A stretch of DNA of 64,000 nucleotides from Hyphomicrobium_A sp965243865 (GCF_965243865.1 NZ_OZ251603.1:3720001-3784000), one strand, 5' to 3'; positions 33,408 to 41,887 are shown, counted from the first letter of the stretch. Program-made: numbers and translations. Notes: generated by a model from the letters alone, not told the origin.

Positions 33408-34310
33408 TCACGCGATCACGAAACGCGCGCCGATGTCGCCGTGGACGAAGCCGTTGGAGAGGTCAGCGCCGGGGCACAGGCTCCTGACCTGCGAGATTGC
33501 GGCGCCGGCGTCGATACTGCCATCGAGAACCTGCCTGAAAAGGTGAGCGATGGCGATCATGTCGAAAGTGTGCGGCGAAAGTCGGAGCGCGGAAACCCCT
33601 AGTTCGGCCAGCTGAACCGCCTCCTCGATCAGGCAACAGTAGGTGTGCGAAAGTGTCTGGACTCCATTTACTGCGAGAAATTTCTGCTCGTCGAGCGTCG
33701 TAACCTCAAGGCCGTCCGGGTCCTGATCGCAGGCGAATTGGCACGAGTCTTTGCTGCGCCCATTGAGGCGCGCATGATAGCAGCGTGCCGATATGGCAAG
33801 CGGCGAGCGGCCAAACCCCCAGACTTCGATGGCAGCCGTTGTCATTGCGCCGGCGATGGCGGCAATCGATTGTTTGGGCAGCTCAGGTGGCAGGCAGATG
33901 CGTGTGGCGCCGCGCGAGGCTAGGAACTGCGCGGTATGCTCGTTGTAGACATTCACCAGGGGACCGATGGCGTGCGGGGTCGGGGCGAGCAAGCGCAACA
34001 TCGAGACATCGTTGGCTTCGACCAGGTACGGCGCGGCGCGAAGCTGTCCGTCGGAACGCAACTCGCGCTCCAAGGTCGGCAGTGCGAGGGAGCTCAGCAG
34101 TACGGTTTTCCCGCCCCGCTCCAGGCGCTCGATGACGTCGGCGACCTGCTCTCCAAGAAGAGGCTGACGGCGCGAGCATACGACCTCGCCGACGCTGACG
34201 TGGTCGACCGGCGCCTCGTCCGCAATGCGATAGTAGAAATCGCGCCACTGTTCTGCGGGCCAGTTGAAGAGTACAGGGCCAAGTGTCAGGGTGGTTCGTG
34301 CGGGGTTCAT
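33408..34310 (-). CDS. ubiV: UbiV, O2-independent ubiquinone hydroxylation protein
   Basis: 300 residues from MNPARTTLTLGPVLFNW at 34310, 14 bases after ubiU; the upstream reading to 34463 lies inside ubiU. Peptidase U32 family. The 4Fe-4S cysteines are seen as 'EVVCSRRQP' and Cys-x12-Cys-x3-Cys in 'ARCYHARLNG..DSCQFAC', matching the ligand spacing known for UbiV. UbiU-UbiV form a heterodimer that hydroxylates the quinone ring using prephenate rather than O2. This supports denitrification, where ubiquinone feeds Nar and the bc1 complex without oxygen. Cytoplasmic. Confidence 0.93.
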   Translation of the reverse strand: MNPARTTLTLGPVLFNWPAEQWRDFYYRIADEAPVDHVSVGEVVCSRRQPLLGEQVADVIERLERGGKTVLLSSLALPTLERELRSDGQLRAAPYLVEANDVSMLRLLAPTPHAIGPLVNVYNEHTAQFLASRGATRICLPPELPKQSIAAIAGAMTTAAIEVWGFGRSPLAISARCYHARLNGRSKDSCQFACDQDPDGLEVTTLDEQKFLAVNGVQTLSHTYCCLIEEAVQLAELGVSALRLSPHTFDMIAIAHLFRQVLDGSIDAGAAISQVRSLCPGADLSNGFVHGDIGARFVIA

Positions 34311-34323
34311 AGGCATGCACCGG

Positions 34324-35322
34324 CTAACGCCAAGTCTTGAGGTATCCGCCGCAGGTCGCGCTCTGGCCCTCGGTAAGACCGCCAAGAGTATTGGAGGGCT
34401 CGGGCTCGCCGCGTGCGAGCGCGTCGAGCGTTTGGCGGAAGGCCTGGACGACGGCGCCGACATACGCGCGCCCGCGCTGTCGGCCCTCGATCTTCAGCGC
34501 CTTCACGCCGGCATCGAGCAGCGCGGGCAGAAGCGGCCGCGCATCGAGGCTGACCGGATCCTCGAAGATGTGACCTGTGCCGAACCTGGTCTTGAAGCGT
34601 CCCTTGCAGAGTGTCGGATAGCCCACTGACTGCCCAGCCGGCACGCGGTTGATGGTGAAATCGCCGAGACGCGAGACGAGCGTGCCGTCGTCTTCCAGGT
34701 AGCTGACGTGGCTTGCGGGGGAGCAGACGCCATCCATGTTGGGCGACTTCCCGCTCGCGTAGGAAGAGAGGGAGCATCGTCCCTCCTCCATCACGCACAA
34801 GCCGCCGAACACGAACACTTCGGTCTCGCAAGGCGCGGCGCTCGTCATGCGGGCGATCTCTGGCACACTCAACACCCGTGGAAGCACCACGCGTTTGACG
34901 GCGAACGCCTCCACATAAAAGGCAATCGCCTCGGTGTTGGCGGCGCCAGCCTGGACAGAGAGATGCAGCCGAAGCGTGGGGTGCTTCTTCGCAGCGTATG
35001 CCAGGAGCCCTAGGTCTGCGAGAATGACGGCATCGACGCCAAGAGCGGCGGCGTCGTCGACAGCACGCATCCATGGGCCGGAATCACCGGCGCGAGGAAA
35101 GGTATTGATGGCGAGGAGGACTTTGACACCACTGCGGTGAGCAAATGGGACAGCTTGGCGCAGCTCGTCGCGGCTGAAGTTAAGGCCCGGGAAATTGCGC
35201 GCGTTGGTTTCATCGCGAAAGCCGCAGTAGACGGCGTCTGCGCCGGCTTCGACGGCGGCGCGGAGAGCGGCCGGTGTTCCTGCCGGGCAGACGAGGTCCA
35301 AAGACCGGGCGGATGAGCTCAC
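34324..35322 (-). CDS. ubiU: UbiU, O2-independent ubiquinone hydroxylation protein
   Basis: 332 residues, peptidase U32 family. 'DLVCPAGTPAALRAAVEAGADAVYCG' starts the TIM-barrel-like domain. Cysteine ligands of the Fe-S cluster follow the UbiU pattern: Cys-x6-Cys-x16-Cys in 'GGLCVMEEGRCSLSSYASG' plus 'DGVC', and a fourth in 'TLCKGRF'. Works with UbiV. It starts 5 bases after the ubiT stop, so ubiT-ubiU-ubiV are one unit. Confidence 0.95.
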   Translation of the reverse strand: MSSSARSLDLVCPAGTPAALRAAVEAGADAVYCGFRDETNARNFPGLNFSRDELRQAVPFAHRSGVKVLLAINTFPRAGDSGPWMRAVDDAAALGVDAVILADLGLLAYAAKKHPTLRLHLSVQAGAANTEAIAFYVEAFAVKRVVLPRVLSVPEIARMTSAAPCETEVFVFGGLCVMEEGRCSLSSYASGKSPNMDGVCSPASHVSYLEDDGTLVSRLGDFTINRVPAGQSVGYPTLCKGRFKTRFGTGHIFEDPVSLDARPLLPALLDAGVKALKIEGRQRGRAYVGAVVQAFRQTLDALARGEPEPSNTLGGLTEGQSATCGGYLKTWR

Positions 35323-35326
35323 GGTG

Positions 35327-35872
35327 CTACCTCGTCATCTGCCTGCGCGACCAAGTCCCCGACAGTGATTCAAGCTGTCTCTTGGCGGCGCCGAGGATAG
35401 CGGCCGCGAGCGGGCCGAAGCACGCTGAGAACTCCTTGTGGAGATTGATCTGCGCATCGTCGACGGCGTTGCGCAGAGCCAATATCGCGCCAACGTCGCC
35501 GTCGATGGAGATGTCGCGAGAGAAGAAGAGTGCATCTCCGTCATAAGACCCGTCGAGAAGCCCCAATAGCGCAAGGAGCGGTCCGCGTATTGCGGCGACA
35601 AAGCCGTCTTGCGCAAGCCGCCGTTCGACGCGCAATGCGATGCTGTTCTGGCTGGTCTCAATGAGAACCGCAAACGGTGCATCCGTTGGCTCGATGCCGA
35701 TGCTGCGCCCGTGGTATGCCTCGAGCCGCTCGTGCAACTCCGGGTGCCGGGCCGTGATGCTTGCTGCGAGCCCCACAAGAACGAGACGAAGTGGGAGGAG
35801 GGGCAGAGGGCGCAGTACCCAGCTGGCAACCGCTGGCAGTCTGTGCGGTGAGGTCTGTGCGTGATCGATCAT
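35327..35872 (-). CDS. ubiT: UbiT, SCP2-domain ubiquinone accessory protein
   Basis: 181 residues. After a hydrophobic N-terminus comes an SCP2 lipid-binding domain with 'RVERRLAQDGFVAAIRGPLLALLGLLDGSYDGDALFFSRDISIDGD', ending in helices. UbiT is the anaerobic counterpart of UbiJ and binds the lipophilic quinone intermediates for UbiU/UbiV. First gene of ubiTUV. The FNR-type box at 35906-35919 is so close that a class II start would fall at the start codon, so ubiT may be leaderless or use another start. Confidence 0.92.
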   Translation of the reverse strand: MIDHAQTSPHRLPAVASWVLRPLPLLPLRLVLVGLAASITARHPELHERLEAYHGRSIGIEPTDAPFAVLIETSQNSIALRVERRLAQDGFVAAIRGPLLALLGLLDGSYDGDALFFSRDISIDGDVGAILALRNAVDDAQINLHKEFSACFGPLAAAILGAAKRQLESLSGTWSRRQMTR

Positions 35873-35905
35873 GCGGGAGGTCTAGGACAAGGTGCATGCG
35901 GCGGC

Positions 35906-35954
35906 CTAACCGAAATCAAGACAGTCGACGAATGGATGGCGATAGTCGCGCTGC
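35906..35954 (+). promoter_or_regulatory. FNR-type promoter between ubiTUV and ubiD-ubiX
   Basis: CTAAC-CGAA-ATCAA at 35906-35919 in the divergent gap. For ubiD, GATAGT at 35941-35946 is one base from the ideal -10; the start would be near 35954, 18 bases before the ATG. Confidence 0.65.
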
Positions 35955-35971
35955 AACCATAGGGGACCGTG

Positions 35972-37498
35972 ATGCGCGACCTGCCGCGATTTCGCGACCT
36001 ACGCGCGTTTCTGAGCTATCTCGATTTGAACCACCAGCTGGCGGACGTGCGCGCGCAGGTTTCCACCGTGCACGAGATGACCGAAATCCACCGGCGGGTG
36101 TTGGAGGCAGGTGGGGCCGCGCTTCGGTTCGATCAGGCTTTGCGCGCTGACGGATGCGTGTCGGATATTCCAGTCGTGGTCAATCTGTTCGGCACCATTT
36201 CGCGCGTGGCCTGGGGGCTCGGAGTGGAAAGGGACAATATCCCGGCGCTGGGCGAAAGCCTCGCTGCACTACGTGACGCGAAGCCGATCAACGGGTTCGG
36301 CGGAGCGCTCCGTCGCTGGCCGCTTCTCAAGGCGGCTTACGCCACGCTGCCTGTAAGCGTCACGCATCCACCGGTGCAGCAACGTGTGCACAAGGGAGGA
36401 GATATCGATCTTGGACAGCTGCCGATCCAAACGTGTTGGCCGGGCGAGCCGGCGCCGTTGATCACGTGGCCCCTCGTCATCACCAAGCCTCCTGGTGATG
36501 GGGCAGATCACGCTCTCAATATGGGCGTCTACCGCATGCAGGTGCTCGATAGTGACCGCGCCATCGTACGCTGGCTGCCGCATCGCGGGGGCGCGGCCCA
36601 CCATCGGCTCTGGGCTACAGCAGGACAAGATATGCCCATTGCCGTCGTCGTCGGCGCTGATCCAGCGACGATGCTGTCGGCAGTACTTCCCCTTCCAGAT
36701 GGCATGTCGGAACTCGGCTTCTCCGGGATACTACGCGGAGAGCGGCCGCGGCTGGCGCGTTGTCTCACGGTCCCGCTCATGGTTCCAGCCGACGCGGAGA
36801 TCGTGATCGAAGGACTGGTCTCCGCGAGAGAGACTGCCCCCGAGGGCCCCTACGGCGATCATACGGGCTACTACAACTCTGTCGCGGAGTTTCCAGTGAT
36901 GCGTATCACCGCCATTACGACACGCGAAGCGCCGATTTACGTGTCGACCTTCACGGGCAGACCTCCCGACGAGCCATCGATTATAGGCGAAGTGCTCAAC
37001 GAGCTGTTCGTACCGATCCTGCAACGGCAGTTGCCAGAGGTCGTCGACTGCTGGTTCCCTCCCGATGCCTGTTCGTATCGAATCGCCGTCGTCTCGATTC
37101 GCAAGCGCTACGCGGGACAGGCACGCCGCGTCATGATGGGGCTCTGGGGAATGCTGCCGCAGTTCTCCTATACGAAGCTCATCATTGTTGTCGATGAGGA
37201 CATAAATGTGCGTGACTGGAGTGATGTCTCGTGGGCGCTCGCAACGCGCATGGACCCCTCGCGCGACGCGATGCTCACTCAAAACACGCCGATCGACTAT
37301 CTCGATTTCGCTTCGCCTGGCGAAGGGGTCGGCGGCAAGCTTGGTCTCGATGCCACGAACAAGATTGGCGCCGAGACGGGGCGAGAGTGGGGGCGAAAAC
37401 TGTCGATGACCTCTGACGTAGGTCAGCGCATCGATGCGCTGTGGCCTCGGCTCGGACTTCGCGCCGGTGGTATCAAGGGAGGCGCGTACGCGAGATGA
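35972..37498 (+). CDS. ubiD: UbiD-family prenyl-4-hydroxybenzoate decarboxylase
   Basis: 508 residues from the ATG at 35972, with AGGGGA ahead. UbiD family features: 'LPIQTCWPGEPAPLITWPLVIT', 'NMGVYRMQVLD', 'GMSELGFSGILRGERP', 'EGPYGDHTGYYNS' (the Glu-containing motif near the prenylated FMN) and 'RPPDEPSIIGEVLNELFVP'. It removes the carboxyl group of prenylated 4-hydroxybenzoate in ubiquinone synthesis, using the prFMN made by UbiX. A four-base overlap with ubiX shows coupling. Being next to ubiTUV in one regulated locus indicates a dedicated low-oxygen ubiquinone set. Confidence 0.95.
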   Translation: MRDLPRFRDLRAFLSYLDLNHQLADVRAQVSTVHEMTEIHRRVLEAGGAALRFDQALRADGCVSDIPVVVNLFGTISRVAWGLGVERDNIPALGESLAALRDAKPINGFGGALRRWPLLKAAYATLPVSVTHPPVQQRVHKGGDIDLGQLPIQTCWPGEPAPLITWPLVITKPPGDGADHALNMGVYRMQVLDSDRAIVRWLPHRGGAAHHRLWATAGQDMPIAVVVGADPATMLSAVLPLPDGMSELGFSGILRGERPRLARCLTVPLMVPADAEIVIEGLVSARETAPEGPYGDHTGYYNSVAEFPVMRITAITTREAPIYVSTFTGRPPDEPSIIGEVLNELFVPILQRQLPEVVDCWFPPDACSYRIAVVSIRKRYAGQARRVMMGLWGMLPQFSYTKLIIVVDEDINVRDWSDVSWALATRMDPSRDAMLTQNTPIDYLDFASPGEGVGGKLGLDATNKIGAETGREWGRKLSMTSDVGQRIDALWPRLGLRAGGIKGGAYAR

Positions 37499-38097
37499 CC
37501 GGCTATCGCGTCGTTCTAGGCATTAGTGGGGCCTCAGGGGCAGGGATTGCGGTGCGCGTTGCCGAGCTGCTGCGGACACTGGGCAATGCAGAGGTGCACC
37601 TCGTGGTCTCACCGGCAGGCGAGCAGACACTTGCGCACGAGGTAGGAAGCGACGCGCTGCAGCGCCTCGAAGAGAGCGTGGCCTGCCGGCATGACGTGCG
37701 CGACATTGGCGCGCCCATCGCAAGCGGCTCCTTCGCTACCGCCGGCATGATCGTTGCGCCGTGCTCGATGCGGAGCTTGTCCTGCATCGCCACCGGCATC
37801 GGGGACAACCTCTTGACGCGCGCGGCGGATGTCCACCTCAAGGAACGGCGGCGCTTGGTGCTCGTCGCGCGCGAGAGCCCGCTGCATCTTGGGCACCTTC
37901 GCTCGATGATCGCTGCTACCGAATGTGGGGCGATCGTCGCTCCCGCGATCCCGAGCTTCTATCTTGCTCCGCACTCGGCGACAGACATTATCGACCAGAT
38001 TGCTCGCCGCACCATCGATGTGCTCGGACTTGAGGCGCCGCGGTTGTCATCGCCATGGGCGGGTTTGAAACGCATTAGCGGCCGGAGATGCGACTGA
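37495..38097 (+). CDS. ubiX: UbiX flavin prenyltransferase
   Basis: 200 residues from the ATG at 37495 (overlapping the ubiD stop by four bases). 'VVLGISGASGAGIAVRVAELL' is the FMN-binding start; 'IASGSFATAGMIVAPCSMRSLSCIATGIGDNLLTRAADVHLKERR' is the typical UbiX core; 'ESPLHLGHLRSMIAATECGAIVAPAIPSFY' follows. It adds a dimethylallyl group to FMN to form the UbiD cofactor. The stop overlaps the next start (TGATG). Confidence 0.96.
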   Translation: MTGYRVVLGISGASGAGIAVRVAELLRTLGNAEVHLVVSPAGEQTLAHEVGSDALQRLEESVACRHDVRDIGAPIASGSFATAGMIVAPCSMRSLSCIATGIGDNLLTRAADVHLKERRRLVLVARESPLHLGHLRSMIAATECGAIVAPAIPSFYLAPHSATDIIDQIARRTIDVLGLEAPRLSSPWAGLKRISGRRCD

Positions 38098-39386
38098 TGG
38101 TATGGAAGATGAGATTCATTGGCTCGGCCGTCTTTATTGGATTGCTCCTCCCGATTTTCGCCGTGCTCTGCCCGGTCTCGACTGTTTCAGCGGCGGAAAT
38201 CGGAGACGCATGCTGCGCGGACTTGGAGAGCCGCATCGCCGAGCTCGAATCGACAACGGCGAGAAAGGGCAATCGCGCAGTCAGCCTCTCCGTCACGGGA
38301 TACGTCACCAAGCAGGTCATGTATTGGGACGACGGAGTGGAGCAGGACGCCTATATCACCGACATGGGGCCGACACAGGCTACGAACTTCCGCTTCATGG
38401 GCAGCGCGAAGATCGCGCAAGGATGGTCAGCAGGCTACCTGATGCGCATCCAGGACCTGTCGAGCAATCCAATGGCCCTCGATCAGTCAACCGCGGTGTC
38501 GGGGCCCGGACTTAATGTGCAGATGAACTACTGGTATCTCGCCAGCGATGAGCTAGGGAAGCTTGCAGTGGGTAGGAACGCGCTCGCATCGAAGAGCGCG
38601 GCGATGTTCACCGATCTATCCGGCACGCAGGTCATCGCCAACTATGTACTCTTCGACGGCAATGCCTTTTTCCTCCGGCAGGGCGGCGAGCTCCTGAAGC
38701 TGCGCTGGGGCGACTTCGGCTACTGCTATTCGCAGCAACGGCCGTGGGGCGGCGACTGTGATGGCATCGTCATGAACGGCGTACGCTATGACAGTCCGAC
38801 CGTTGCCGGGTTCTCCGTGGCAGCGAGCTATGGCGAGGATGACGACTGGGAAGTGGCCGGCCGCTACTTGGGTGAAGTTGGCGGCTTCAAGGTCTCGCTG
38901 GGCGTCGGCTACTCGGTCAACACGGATGAGAACACGCAACCCCCGCCTATATCGCTGCACAAGGATTCAAGCTTCTTCCAGGCCGGCGGCTATCTCCAGC
39001 ATCTGGCGACGGGCCTGTTCTTGCATGCCATATACGGCACCGAGGACAATCATGGCGCTGACACGCTGGCCGGCTTCACCGAGCCCGATACCCACCAGTG
39101 GTACGTAAAGAGTGGTATTAGGTGCCAATGGCTTCCGTTGGGTCATACGGTCCTCTACGGAGAATACGCGCAGTACGAGGACCAACTTTCGCCGGCCGCC
39201 CTCAAGGCCGGAGCCACCGATAGCGAGTTCTCGCGCTGGGGTTTTGGCGCCGTGCAGGAGATCGATGCGGCGTCGATGTCGATGTGGGTTCGATACCGCC
39301 AGCAGGAGGTCGACATCACGGGTGGCGGTCTCGGGGGCATCGATCCCTTCCGCTACGTCAGTGTCGGCTCGCTCATTAACTTTTGA
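38097..39386 (+). CDS. Outer-membrane porin-like protein
   Basis: 429 residues from the ATG at 38097 (TGATG overlap with ubiX); an ATG at 38088 is also possible. There is a signal peptide (hydrophobic ~10-30, cleavage after 'VSAAE'), a short helical stretch with 'ADLESRIAELES', then a beta-barrel rich in alternating aromatic residues and a C-terminal phenylalanine ('VGSLINF'), the signature of outer-membrane porins. The N-terminal coiled segment is like alphaproteobacterial porins. The cargo is unknown. Because it is coupled to ubiX in the denitrification regulon, a role in nitrate/nitrite passage is possible but not shown. Confidence 0.85.
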   Translation: MVWKMRFIGSAVFIGLLLPIFAVLCPVSTVSAAEIGDACCADLESRIAELESTTARKGNRAVSLSVTGYVTKQVMYWDDGVEQDAYITDMGPTQATNFRFMGSAKIAQGWSAGYLMRIQDLSSNPMALDQSTAVSGPGLNVQMNYWYLASDELGKLAVGRNALASKSAAMFTDLSGTQVIANYVLFDGNAFFLRQGGELLKLRWGDFGYCYSQQRPWGGDCDGIVMNGVRYDSPTVAGFSVAASYGEDDDWEVAGRYLGEVGGFKVSLGVGYSVNTDENTQPPPISLHKDSSFFQAGGYLQHLATGLFLHAIYGTEDNHGADTLAGFTEPDTHQWYVKSGIRCQWLPLGHTVLYGEYAQYEDQLSPAALKAGATDSEFSRWGFGAVQEIDAASMSMWVRYRQQEVDITGGGLGGIDPFRYVSVGSLINF

Positions 39387-39446
39387 GCGACGTCGACGCG
39401 AGACGCCCATTGGCACCTCCGATTAGACCGCGTGTCGCAGCCTCGC

Positions 39447-39460
39447 TTAACCGAAGGCAA
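39447..39460 (+). promoter_or_regulatory. FNR-type box before the DUF2478 gene
   Basis: TTAAC-CGAA-GGCAA; right half-site degenerate by one base. CCTAAT at 39484-39489 is a plausible -10 at nearly the right distance. The gap 39387-39575 shows no gene. Confidence 0.5.
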
Positions 39461-39575
39461 GTCGGCCGGTCGGCAAACACGTTCCTAATTCCTTTCTCGG
39501 ATCGGATCCTCGCGCGAGCGGGTTCTCCTGTTTCCGCCATAAGCGGCGTCGAGAAGTGCCATGCGGAGAACCACG

Positions 39576-40094
39576 ATGAGAATTGCTGCGATTCTCTATG
39601 ACGGAACGCAGAGCCGCAGCGTCGATACGTTGATCGCAGAGGTTGCAACCAAGCTGCGAGAGAAAGGCCTGACCCTTGCGGGTGCGATACAGTCTAACCC
39701 CACTGTCGAGAACAGAAACCGCTGCGACATCGTCCTCGAGGATCTGGCCACGCGCCGAGTGATCAAGGCTTCCCAGGACAGGGGCTTGCTTGCGAGCGGC
39801 TGTCGGCTCGATTCCAGTGCCCTGGAGGAAAGCGTCGGCTTGGCGGCATCCTCGATCAGCCCCGCGACCGATCTCGTTATCGTGAATCGCTTCGGGAAGC
39901 AGGAAGCCGAGGGGCGTGGCTTTCGGGCGCTGATCGAACAAGCGGTGCTGCTTGATGTCCCGGCTGTCGTCGGGCTCAACCGGGCACATGTAGAATCCTG
40001 GCGCGAGTTCGTGGGTGAGGACTTACAACTGCTGCCAATGCAGCTTGATGTCGTGGTGCAGTGGTGCATGACGCAGATATCGGTTTGCCATTAG
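39576..40094 (+). CDS. DUF2478 protein
   Basis: 172 residues from MRIAAILYDGTQSRSVD at 39576, with GGAG eight bases ahead; an ATG at 39561 is an alternative. DUF2478 features: 'LIAEVATKLREKGLTLAGAIQSN', 'RCDIVLEDLATRRVIKASQD', 'DLVIVNRFGKQEAEGRGF' and 'VPAVVGLNRAHVESWREF'. Members are often encoded close to molybdate or molybdoenzyme genes and have a fold like P-loop NTPases lacking clear catalytic motifs. Here the FNR-type box and proximity to nitrate reductase fit a molybdenum-cofactor-related role, which is inference. Confidence 0.8.
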   Translation: MRIAAILYDGTQSRSVDTLIAEVATKLREKGLTLAGAIQSNPTVENRNRCDIVLEDLATRRVIKASQDRGLLASGCRLDSSALEESVGLAASSISPATDLVIVNRFGKQEAEGRGFRALIEQAVLLDVPAVVGLNRAHVESWREFVGEDLQLLPMQLDVVVQWCMTQISVCH

Positions 40095-40147
40095 TGCGTC
40101 GCTGCGCTGCGAGGTCGGCTGGCATGGCCGCTTGAAGGAGATGCCAA

Positions 40148-40504
40148 ATGCGCGCTCGTTCGACGAACCAGCCCGGCGACCTTCTAAATAGGCTGCGGCG
40201 CATTCTTTCGTCGCTTCACCTCGATTGTGAATGTCGCGAGACGCTGGACGGCGCTCTCGACCGCTTCTCAAATTTCGAATCCCGACGCGAATTGAGGGAC
40301 GCATTGGCGCAGGGACGTCGACAAAGAGACTGGATCTATGCGCAATTGGGGTTTCTTGCCGATTTAGACGACATCACCGAATTCGAGGCGGACGAGAGCG
40401 TATTTGAGGAAATGGCGATGCTGTTCGACGAGGTCGGCGCGGCTGCAAGAGGCGCAGCAAAATCAATTCGCCAAGCGGCGACGGCAAAAGCGGAAGATGC
40501 CTAG
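40148..40504 (+). CDS. Unknown helical protein between DUF2478 and nirK
   Basis: 118 residues behind a clear AGGAG site. Mostly charged helices, one 'LHLDCECRETLDGALDRF' segment with two cysteines, an acidic 'DLDDITEFEADESVFEEM' middle, and an Ala-rich tail. No membrane segment and no family I recognise. It follows DUF2478 by 53 bases on the same strand and is likely in the same unit. Function unknown. Confidence 0.65.
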   Translation: MRARSTNQPGDLLNRLRRILSSLHLDCECRETLDGALDRFSNFESRRELRDALAQGRRQRDWIYAQLGFLADLDDITEFEADESVFEEMAMLFDEVGAAARGAAKSIRQAATAKAEDA

Positions 40505-40591
40505 ATGCAGCCGATTGCGCAGCATGGCATGGTAATATCGTCTAAGAAGAAATGATGGAGCCGCGCCTTTCATTCTATAGGCGAAAACCCG

Positions 40592-40617
40592 CCAATTTGA
40601 CGCATCTGCGCAATTGG
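40592..40617. promoter_or_regulatory. Inverted repeat upstream of the nirK box
   Basis: CCAATT at 40592-40597 and AATTGG at 40612-40617 form the outer arms, with CGCA...TGCG inside. It lies five bases before the FNR-type box of nirK and has no T tract, so an operator for a second regulator is more likely than a terminator. Confidence 0.4.
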
Positions 40618-40621
40618 CTTA

Positions 40622-40671
40622 TTTGCTTCACAGCAAAGAGCGTGCGACCAACTCTCCTATAATCAAAAAAA
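40622..40671 (+). promoter_or_regulatory. FNR/NnrR-type promoter of nirK
   Basis: TTTGCT-TCAC-AGCAAA at 40622-40637 is a perfect 6-4-6 palindrome, degenerate from the TTGAC type. A perfect TATAAT is at 40658-40663, one base from the ideal -10 if the box is at -41.5. Predicted start near 40671. Confidence 0.7.
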
Positions 40672-40713
40672 TAAGACGGGTGTGGCTCGTCATATTGCGG
40701 AGGAGATTGGCCA

Positions 40714-41844
40714 ATGGCTGAACGGACCAAGATGGCGCGTCGCCCAAATTTGGGCAGCGTTGCCGCCGGAGCGGTTGCGATGGTCCTGGTTGGCGTGACG
40801 TCACTTCATGCCGAGCACGCAGCGGTACCCGGAAAGCTTCCGGACGCCAGCGCGTTGGAGCGCGTAAAAGTCGAGCTGGTGAAGCCGCCGCTCGTTCACG
40901 CTCATTCACAGAAGGCCGCCGGTGCGCCGAAGATCGTCGAGTTCACGATGGCGATCGAGGAGAAGAAGATCATCATCGATGACAAGGGCACGGAAGTAAA
41001 TGCCATGACATTCAACGGCTCAGTGCCAGGGCCGTTGATGGTCGTACATCAGGACGACTACGTCGAGCTGACGCTGATTAATCCGGCTACCAACACAATG
41101 CCGCACAACATTGATTTCCATGCGGCGACCGGCGCATTGGGAGGTGCTGGTCTCACGCTCATCAATCCCGGTGAGAGGACAGTGCTGCGCTTCAAGGCGA
41201 CCAAGGCCGGTGTGTTCGTCTACCATTGCGCGCCTCCTGGAATGGTTCCGTGGCACGTGACGGCAGGGATGAACGGCGCCATCATGGTGTTGCCGCGCGA
41301 AGGGCTGACCGACGGCAAGGGCAAGGAGCTTCCCTACGATCGCGTCTACTACGTGGGGGAGCAAGACTTCTACATTCCGCGGGACGAGAAGGGCGACTTC
41401 AAGAAGTATGAATCAGCGGCGGATGCGTATGAGGACACGCTCGCAGTAATGCGCACGCTGACGCCAACACACGTCGTGTTCAATGGGGCGGTGGGCGCGC
41501 TTACCGGCAATAATGCGCTGAAGGCGTCTGTTGGCGAGAAGGTCCTTGTCGTTCACTCGCAGGCAAACCGCGACACGCGTCCGCACCTGATCGGCGGTCA
41601 CGGTGACTATGTGTGGCCGACTGGAAAGTTCCGCACGCCGCCGGACGTTGATCAGGAGACGTGGTTCATCCCCGGCGGCACGGCAGGCGCGGCCTACTAC
41701 ACCTTCGCACAACCGGGTATCTACGCGTACGTCAATCACAATCTGATCGAAGCGTTTGAACTCGGAGCGGCAGCGCATTTCACCGTGACCGGCGACTGGG
41801 ACAACGACCTGATGACGTCGGTGGTTCCTCCGGGCGGAAGCTAG
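40714..41844 (+). CDS. nirK: Copper nitrite reductase
   Basis: 376 residues. An N-terminal signal with 'MARRPNLGSVAAGAVAMVLVG' directs it to the periplasm. Two cupredoxin domains. Type 1 copper ligands are seen in 'MPHNIDFHAATG' and 'VYHCAPPGMVPWHVTAGMNG' (His, Cys, His, Met); the type 2 copper site uses His of 'HAATG', 'YHC' and 'NHNLIEAF' region. 'FNGSVPGPLMVVHQDDYVEL' is also typical. It reduces nitrite to NO. Own FNR-type promoter; a hairpin terminator follows, then nirV. Confidence 0.98.
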   Translation: MAERTKMARRPNLGSVAAGAVAMVLVGVTSLHAEHAAVPGKLPDASALERVKVELVKPPLVHAHSQKAAGAPKIVEFTMAIEEKKIIIDDKGTEVNAMTFNGSVPGPLMVVHQDDYVELTLINPATNTMPHNIDFHAATGALGGAGLTLINPGERTVLRFKATKAGVFVYHCAPPGMVPWHVTAGMNGAIMVLPREGLTDGKGKELPYDRVYYVGEQDFYIPRDEKGDFKKYESAADAYEDTLAVMRTLTPTHVVFNGAVGALTGNNALKASVGEKVLVVHSQANRDTRPHLIGGHGDYVWPTGKFRTPPDVDQETWFIPGGTAGAAYYTFAQPGIYAYVNHNLIEAFELGAAAHFTVTGDWDNDLMTSVVPPGGS

Positions 41845-41857
41845 GGGCCATCAAGGG

Positions 41858-41887
41858 GCGCGCTGCTGTGGCGAAACCGTAGCGCGC
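41858..41887 (+). terminator. Hairpin after nirK
   Basis: GCGCGCT (41858-41864) and AGCGCGC (41881-41887) form a 7-base stem with a 16-base loop, followed by a short TCTTTC. It may end or weaken transcription between nirK and nirV. Confidence 0.45.

Noticed and set aside
40592..40617. Inverted repeat as terminator of the upstream gene
   Set aside because: The stem is interrupted and no T tract follows; position next to the nirK box suits an operator better.
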